DNA of 64,000 nt, taken from assembly GCF_027579695.1 (NCBI RefSeq), contig NC_083577.1, positions 61,406,741 to 61,470,740 on the forward strand. The letters run 5' to 3'. This DNA comes from Neoarius graeffei. Its lineage: Eukaryota > Chordata > Actinopteri > Siluriformes > Ariidae. Made by a program: the position numbers and the translations under genes. This document shows, one piece after another, positions 61,535 to 64,000 of this stretch. The first letter of the stretch is position 1. The number at the start of each line of letters is the position of its first letter. The notes under the pieces were generated by a model, which ran no database searches, had not been told where the DNA came from, and worked only from the letters and a program-made list of their open reading frames with translations.

Positions 61535-63236
61535 TCGTCTCCAAAAGCTGGGCTCATGGGGGGAAAACGTTTGAATACCTCTGTTCTGACCAATCAGGAT
61601 TGAGAATAACAGCACTGTGGTATACTTGATTTTAATCTTTCATAGGTCATATTTTCACAACAAATTTCTATTATATTCTGTTTCACAACACACGTTAGTG
61701 ATGTTAACGGTTGTCAAAATAGAGCAGCAAGTCAGATTAAATATACATCAGGGTGATTATCATTGCCTCACCTGTGCCACAAACAGATTGATAGTAAACA
61801 TGTGCGGACGTCTGCGGAACTTCTTACTCATTACACTGACAGCAACACACCACACCTGCAACACACACACACACTTCACCATAACTGCAGTATACATTTA
61901 TATTTGAAAAATAAATGTTTACTGGAGAAGATATATGTATTTAATATTCTATTATTATTATTATTATTATTATCTTTTCAGGTGTCATTGTACATGCTTC
62001 AAAACCATACAAATGTTCCATGGGCCCATCATGATGTAACAGATTGTGGAAGTAGAAAATCAGATTTGAACATTTATATGATGAGCGTGTGGCACAATCT
62101 GCACCACTTGGGGTGGAGATCTCTTCAGTACATTTATTTTTTTGTTATTAACCCACTTCTGTTTCCTGATTGTGTGTGGTGCTCAATATTTTACAGCATA
62201 GTATAAAAGAGGAAGGAAGTGTAGGCCCCCTGTGGTTGAACGCAGTGCACAAAATCCCCCGGATTAGAAACGTACTTCAGTGCTGCATAACAAAGCTCAA
62301 ACTATTTTTTTAAAATATACATTTTATAATTCATAGTCCAAAAGACACAGTGGGCATTTATTTAGTTTTATCCATCATAGCTTCTTATAATACTAGTCAT
62401 GGTTTGATGAAGAATAAATTTAGATCCAGTTATTATATAGAGGAATGCTGTACTATTACTTTAGACGACAGAGCTCAAAACCAGAATTAGTCAATCTGGC
62501 TTGAAAAAAAAAAAGAAGAATTGCAGGATGGAACAAAGAAAGGAAAGGAACAGTATGCCTTCTGTGTATGAGGGAACTACTCACAAGAGCGACTAGGCTG
62601 ACGATGCTGATGTTAAAGCTAATGTTTTGTAGTGCTGATTCTAGTGGTTTGGGATCCATCCAGGGTATAGTCAGCAGCCATGCAGAGACATACATTATCG
62701 GAGCAGAGAGGAATGTGCTGATCACCATCCCTGAGGTCATCTGGAAAAATGAAAGTCATGTATATTCAAAGATGACTGCACACCTTCCAAGCAGACCATA
62801 CAAACTAAAGCTATTATTATACACACATCATATGGTACTGATCATGAAAAATACAGCACTGTGACCTAAAGTTAACCCACATAATGCAGGTCTCCAACCA
62901 TCCTTACCATAAATGCATTACCTGGCAACAACACCATTTAGTATAGCCTGCAGTTTTTAATATTTCTACTTTTTCCCCTAGAAACAGACAGACAGAAATA
63001 TGTAGAACGCATGACTCAGCTACATATTTGTGGCCTTGTAAAGCGCCAAACACACACAAGCACTTACCACCTGTAGCTCCATGTTGTAGTGACTGGCGTA
63101 AATGGCCACACTGGGTGCAGTGGGGAAAATGCCATACAGGAAGGCATAGTTAGAGAGACTGCTCTGGTTTTGGGAGCTAATATTCCGCCTGTCCAAAACC
63201 TCCACCATATCTCGACAAATCAGTGGCATCACCAGT
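39448..63236 (-). CDS. gpr155: GPR155/LYCHOS, last 13 exons, 5-prime end outside window
   Basis: Exons in transcript order: 63236-63068, 62740-62585, 61855-61772, 55834-55714, 55184-55100, 54152-54062, 53774-53585 (or 53597), 52482-52387, 46462-46332, 42497-42402, 42321-42257, 42159-42022 and 39661-39448. All are phase-consistent, about 540 codons, equal to human residues from about 312 to the end. The first exons carry the end of the PIN/auxin-carrier-like transporter domain ([50 protein letters not shown]). GPCR-like helices follow (WNFVVV...[50 protein letters not shown]). The C-terminal DEP domain reads ETVG-like [23 protein letters not shown]155 is a lysosomal cholesterol sensor feeding mTORC1 (known). 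A Cys-rich linker (CQGCEC, CGNCC) resembles the human one. The protein ends about 30 residues earlier than human. Intact. Confidence 0.95.
39988..41516. mobile_element. hAT element, non-autonomous
   Basis: Left end CAGTGTTTCTCAACTAGTGG. The right end, on the opposite strand, reads TGGATTCTCAACC. An 8-bp duplication TCTTATAC / TCTTGTAC (39980-39987, 41517-41524) has one difference. No transposase is recognised. A SINE 3-prime fragment lies inside. Lies in the last gpr155 intron. Confidence 0.75.
41098..41225 (+). mobile_element. SINE 3-prime fragment
   Basis: Matches the last third of the common SINE, from GTCAGCCCTGTGATGACCTG to GATAATGAGATGAGA. The tRNA head is absent. Confidence 0.9.
42708..43083 (-). 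mobile_element. tRNA-headed SINE, full length, minus strand
   Basis: Head at the right end (ACCACTACACCACCGTGCCG) and CTCATCTCATCTCATTATC tail at the left. Nearly identical to the copies at 26810 and 45323. Lies in a gpr155 intron. Confidence 0.93.
43650..43860 (-). mobile_element. SINE of the second-tail type, partial
   Basis: On the minus strand it contains the GGGGGAAAC head remnant, CCTTGAGCAAGGCACTTAAC and GATGGGTTAAATGCAGAGG, the tail also seen at 32225-32450. The tRNA head is truncated. Confidence 0.75.
44493..44867 (-). mobile_element. possible solo LTR fossil
   Basis: A block foreign to the surrounding Tc1 element, with TG...CA limits, a TATATACT box and an AATAAA signal in the order expected of an LTR on the minus strand. 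No internal retroelement sequence is beside it and no clear target duplication was found. The family is not assigned and the age is unknown. Confidence 0.3.
45323..45697 (+). mobile_element. tRNA-headed SINE, full length
   Basis: GGCACGGTGGTGTAGTGG head, B box GGTTCGAGCCC, and GATAATGAGATGAGATGA tail. Very close to the copy at 26810. Lies in a gpr155 intron. Confidence 0.93.
45963..45995. repeat. poly-A run
   Basis: About 32 A, with a shorter A run at 45890-45905. Likely to be length-variable. Confidence 0.9.
46569..47085. mobile_element. HP-A repeat, copy 2 (hairpin element)
   Basis: The hairpin at 46569-46704 runs from ATTGGCTGACGTTGAGTGG to GCCAGTCAAT, with inner arms CAGCTAGCATGATACTGAA and CAATATCATGCTAGCTGAAT. 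The body ends at about TCGAAAAAGTATCCTG. On the minus strand the ATG at 46823 opens [20 protein letters not shown] then DVLNTRKEC, the best-preserved version of the frame. Lies in a gpr155 intron. Confidence 0.78.
47959..49014. mobile_element. TIR element with CTTG duplication, itself interrupted
   Basis: The uninterrupted Tc1 copy reads GCATCTTGGAGTGG. Here CTTG appears on both sides (47955-47958, 49015-49018). The ends read GCTACGTTCACACTGCA(A)GG in inverted orientation. Multiple ATCCGATTTTTTT / AAAAATCGGAT words near both ends form subterminal repeats. Non-coding. The superfamily is uncertain, as 4-bp duplications are unusual for fish MITEs. Confidence 0.82.
48316..48707. mobile_element. 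hAT-like MITE nested inside
   Basis: Ends CAGGGGCGCAGATAC and, inverted, CACGGGCGCAGATAGAG. The flanking octamers GTCATGCG / ATTATGCG agree at six of eight positions. It contains GGGGGGACAAA-type runs. Length 392 bp, non-coding. Confidence 0.68.
49537..49853 (+). pseudogene. THAP-domain exon fragment from a transposon
   Basis: After a perfect 10-bp palindrome (ACGAACTTGT CTGA ACAAGTTCGT, 49559-49582) the frame reads [19 protein letters not shown], then [12 protein letters not shown] and LIPGSVPSK. These are the tryptophan block, C-x2-H and terminal region of a THAP zinc finger. The first zinc Cys of the usual pair is not evident. It ends at a good donor (CAAGCT|GTAAGT). THAP exons occur in P and Kolobok-type transposons and in THAP host genes. 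The rest is not found downstream. Confidence 0.65.
50251..51063 (+). mobile_element. hAT element, deletion derivative
   Basis: Ends CAGTGATGGGAATAACGGCG and, inverted, CAGTGTTGGGCACGTTACTT, with a perfect 8-bp duplication GTTCTGAC (50243-50250, 51064-51071). 813 bp. Subterminal GTTACTTTTT words abound. The DNA on both sides (49940-50240 and 51072-51330) may belong to one older element into which this jumped. Confidence 0.85.
50574..50723 (+). pseudogene. hAT transposase N-terminal piece, BED-finger-like
   Basis: Short frame [20 protein letters not shown] followed by VYVQCTLC, the CxxC half of a BED finger, then a stop. The histidine half and the catalytic domain are lacking. Confidence 0.55.
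51330..51375 (-). mobile_element. orphan Tc1-like terminal repeat
   Basis: TTCACAGTAACAGACATTTT then GGGTGCCCAAACTTTTG matches the end of the element at 56330-57950. No partner end is nearby. Confidence 0.65.
52842..53346. mobile_element. HP-A repeat, copy 3 (hairpin element)
   Basis: Hairpin at 52842-52975, with arms of about 59 nt (ATTGGCTGGCGTTGAGTGG ... GCCAGCCAAT). The body ends near TTCCATTAAAAAAAAAAA. On the minus strand the ATG at 53081 opens [12 protein letters not shown], then a stop from a small deletion. Same orientation as copies 1 and 2. Lies in a gpr155 intron. Confidence 0.76.
55234..55644. mobile_element. fold-back MITE with TA flanks
   Basis: The whole unit is an interrupted palindrome: TACACTGCAAAAAACTGAAA at the left, its inverse at the right, and arms of about 170 nt. 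A smaller inner inverted pair (GTTGGTGTCTTGT / ACAAGACACCAAC) carries a second TTTTTGCAGTGTA end. Non-coding. Lies between gpr155 exons 4 and 5 of those visible. Confidence 0.8.
56257..56316. repeat. (TA)n microsatellite
   Basis: About 25 TA units next to the Tc1-like element at 56330. Confidence 0.95.
56330..57950 (+). mobile_element. Tc1-like element, near full length
   Basis: Ends GCATGCAAAAGTTTGGGCAC and, inverted, TGGTATGCAAAAGTTTGGGC, followed inside by a shared CTGTTACTGTGAA block. Transposase remnant at 56704-57643. Lies in a gpr155 intron. Confidence 0.88.
56704..57643 (+). pseudogene. Tc1-like DDE transposase, few lesions
   Basis: [20 protein letters not shown] opens an HTH region that soon ends at TAG/TAA codons (about 56836) and shifts frame. 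The catalytic part reads [10 protein letters not shown], stop, LFGHN, then [20 protein letters not shown], then RGRVLQ, stop, [10 protein letters not shown], and [20 protein letters not shown]. All three catalytic blocks can be located. At least two stops and one frame change break it. Confidence 0.85.
58609..58671. repeat. (GT)n microsatellite
   Basis: About 29 GT units, immediately after a hAT-like CAGGGGCGTAGGGAGGG word at 58599. Confidence 0.95.
58720..58926 (-). pseudogene. first two exons of a transposon-type gene
   Basis: Exon 58926-58880 encodes [15 protein letters not shown] and ends at GTAAGC. Exon 58808-58720 continues in phase after TTTTAG ([20 protein letters not shown]) and ends at GTAATT. 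The MSKQ..LxSFF opening is like hAT/TTF-domain and ZMYM-like transposon proteins of fish. No later exon follows. CAGGGGCGTAGGG at 58599 may be the far end of a deleted hAT copy. AT-rich text with CCGGATTTTT words at 59220-59380 may be its leader. Confidence 0.45.
59716..60988 (+). mobile_element. hAT element, deletion derivative
   Basis: Ends CAGAGGTGGACAGTAACG and, inverted, CAGAGGTGGACATTG. A perfect 8-bp duplication GGCAACAG lies at 59708-59715 and 60989-60996. 1273 bp, with repeated ACTTAAGTA-type subterminal words. Confidence 0.93.
60076..60255 (+). pseudogene. hAT BED-finger exon
   Basis: MAEWKEAV then FKCLLCLP (CxxC) and [10 protein letters not shown] (His part) give a BED zinc finger. 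It ends at ATTGAG|GTATGG, a plausible donor. The downstream catalytic and dimerisation parts are deleted. Confidence 0.72.
61135..61360 (-). mobile_element. diverged tRNA-headed SINE fragment
   Basis: Minus-strand copy with AACCTAACTTTTGACTGTGG, B-box region GGCTCAAACCC and head CTAACCACTGCATCACTGTG. The 3-prime third is degraded. Confidence 0.8.
61500..61534. repeat. poly-T / poly-G run
   Basis: About 15 T then about 20 G. A comparable G run lies at 58071-58087. Confidence 0.9.
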
Positions 63237-63404
63237 CTAAGGGCAACAGACACACAGTTCACAGAGCGAAGGACTATCGCTTTTTTGTCATCATACAATA
63301 TATAGCACCACAATCTGTCAAAAAAAAAATCCCTGAAAATAACAATCCTCATAAATGCAGGTTATCTGTTGAAAAAGTTCAAAATGCTACAGATTAAGTT
63401 AATG

Positions 63405-63880
63405 GTGAACTGATCTTCTTTTGGCTGATCCCGATTAGGGGTCGCCACAGCGGATCTTTCATCTCCATTGCTCCGTCTTCCGCATCCTCCTCTACCACAC
63501 TTGCCACTTTCATGTCCTCTCTCACTACATCCATGTATCTCCTCTTTGGCCTTCCTCATTTTCGTGTGCCTGGCAGCTCCATCCTCAACATTCTCTTTCC
63601 CACATGCTCTGCATCTCTTCTCAGGATGTGCCCATACCATCTCAGTCTCATCTCTCTTAGCTTAATTCCCAAGCTCTCCACATGTGCTGTCCCTCTGATG
63701 TGCTCGTTTCTTATCCTGTCCAACCTCCCATCGCAAACCTTAACATCCTCAACTCCGCCACCTCCAACTTTGCCTCCTGTCTCTTCGTTAAGGGTACGGC
63801 CTCCAATCCATACATCACAGCTGGTCTCACTACTGTCTTATACATCTTACCTTCCACTTTTGCTGGGACTTTCCGATCAC
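63405..63880 (-). mobile_element. LINE 3-prime end, reverse-transcriptase C-terminus
   Basis: On the minus strand, fragments such as MYKTVV-like LIYTIVT, RRQEAKLEVAELRML, and RWYGHILRRDAEHVGKRML then MELPGTRK identify the C-terminal region of a fish LINE. The end carries GATCCGCTGTGGCGACCCC. Frame changes are present. Clade is uncertain (RTE or L2 type). Lies in the gpr155 intron upstream of the first visible exon. Confidence 0.7.
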
Positions 63881-64000
63881 AAATGATAGGAACTGATAAG
63901 TCAGTAAATTAATGAAAATCAGTGGTTTGGGTTGATAGAGCTAAAAATTTCAATCTACAGTTCTGGCTTATTTCTTCACAAACAATACCATACTCTGTAT

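Noticed and set aside
63408-63912. Plus-strand Ser/Pro/Leu-rich frames at the right edge
   Set aside because: Antisense to a minus-strand LINE reverse-transcriptase fragment.

Overview
This is a vertebrate nuclear window, almost certainly from a teleost and probably from a catfish-like otophysan. The evidence is spliced genes with GT-AG introns, many tRNA-headed fish SINEs, and a dense load of Tc1/mariner, hAT and L2-type LINE copies. The species guess rests on recognising the SINE consensus and is only an inference.

Four host genes lie in the order and orientations of human 2q31.1. sp9 (+, 5.55-7.23 kb) is a two-exon zinc-finger transcription factor. cir1 (-, 11.07-23.34 kb) is a ten-exon Notch/RBPJ co-repressor. 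scrn3 (+, 26.17-35.51 kb) has seven coding exons and belongs to the secernin, C69-like Ntn-hydrolase family. gpr155/lychos (-, 39.45 kb to beyond the right edge) shows its last 13 exons, covering the end of the PIN-like transporter domain, the GPCR-like part and the C-terminal DEP domain. I chained every exon by reading frame. All junctions are phase-consistent and no host coding exon is broken. One gpr155 exon has two equally good donors.

Layout: 1-5.5 kb is the sp9 upstream region, with simple repeats and possible enhancers. 7.2-11 kb is the gene-free sp9-cir1 interval with three more enhancer-like blocks, one holding two POU octamers. cir1 intron 1 (16.3-23.3 kb) holds a hAT copy, a 42-bp perfect palindrome, and a LINE inside a LINE, the inner one split by a Tc1 element. 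cir1 and scrn3 are head to head. A 2.15-kb hAT-like insertion with an 8-bp target duplication appears to have pushed apart what would otherwise be a bidirectional promoter of about 130 bp. scrn3 and gpr155 introns and the 35.5-39.4 kb gap are mostly transposon fill: SINEs, Tc1 remnants, hAT derivatives, fold-back elements and microsatellites.

The best candidates for something undescribed are two repeat families, here called HP-A (three copies) and HP-B (two copies). Each carries one long terminal hairpin (arms of about 55-73 bp) next to a 400-600 bp body. In both, the body encodes, on the strand opposite to the hairpin-first orientation, an ATG and the first 30-45 codons of a protein. They look like deletion derivatives of two elements with the same unusual layout. 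Other points of interest are a 14-nt microexon in cir1, a 41-bp direct repeat copying the first scrn3 splice donor, a THAP-domain fragment joined to a truncated Tc1 through a palindrome, and a three-level transposon nest at 47.6-49.5 kb.
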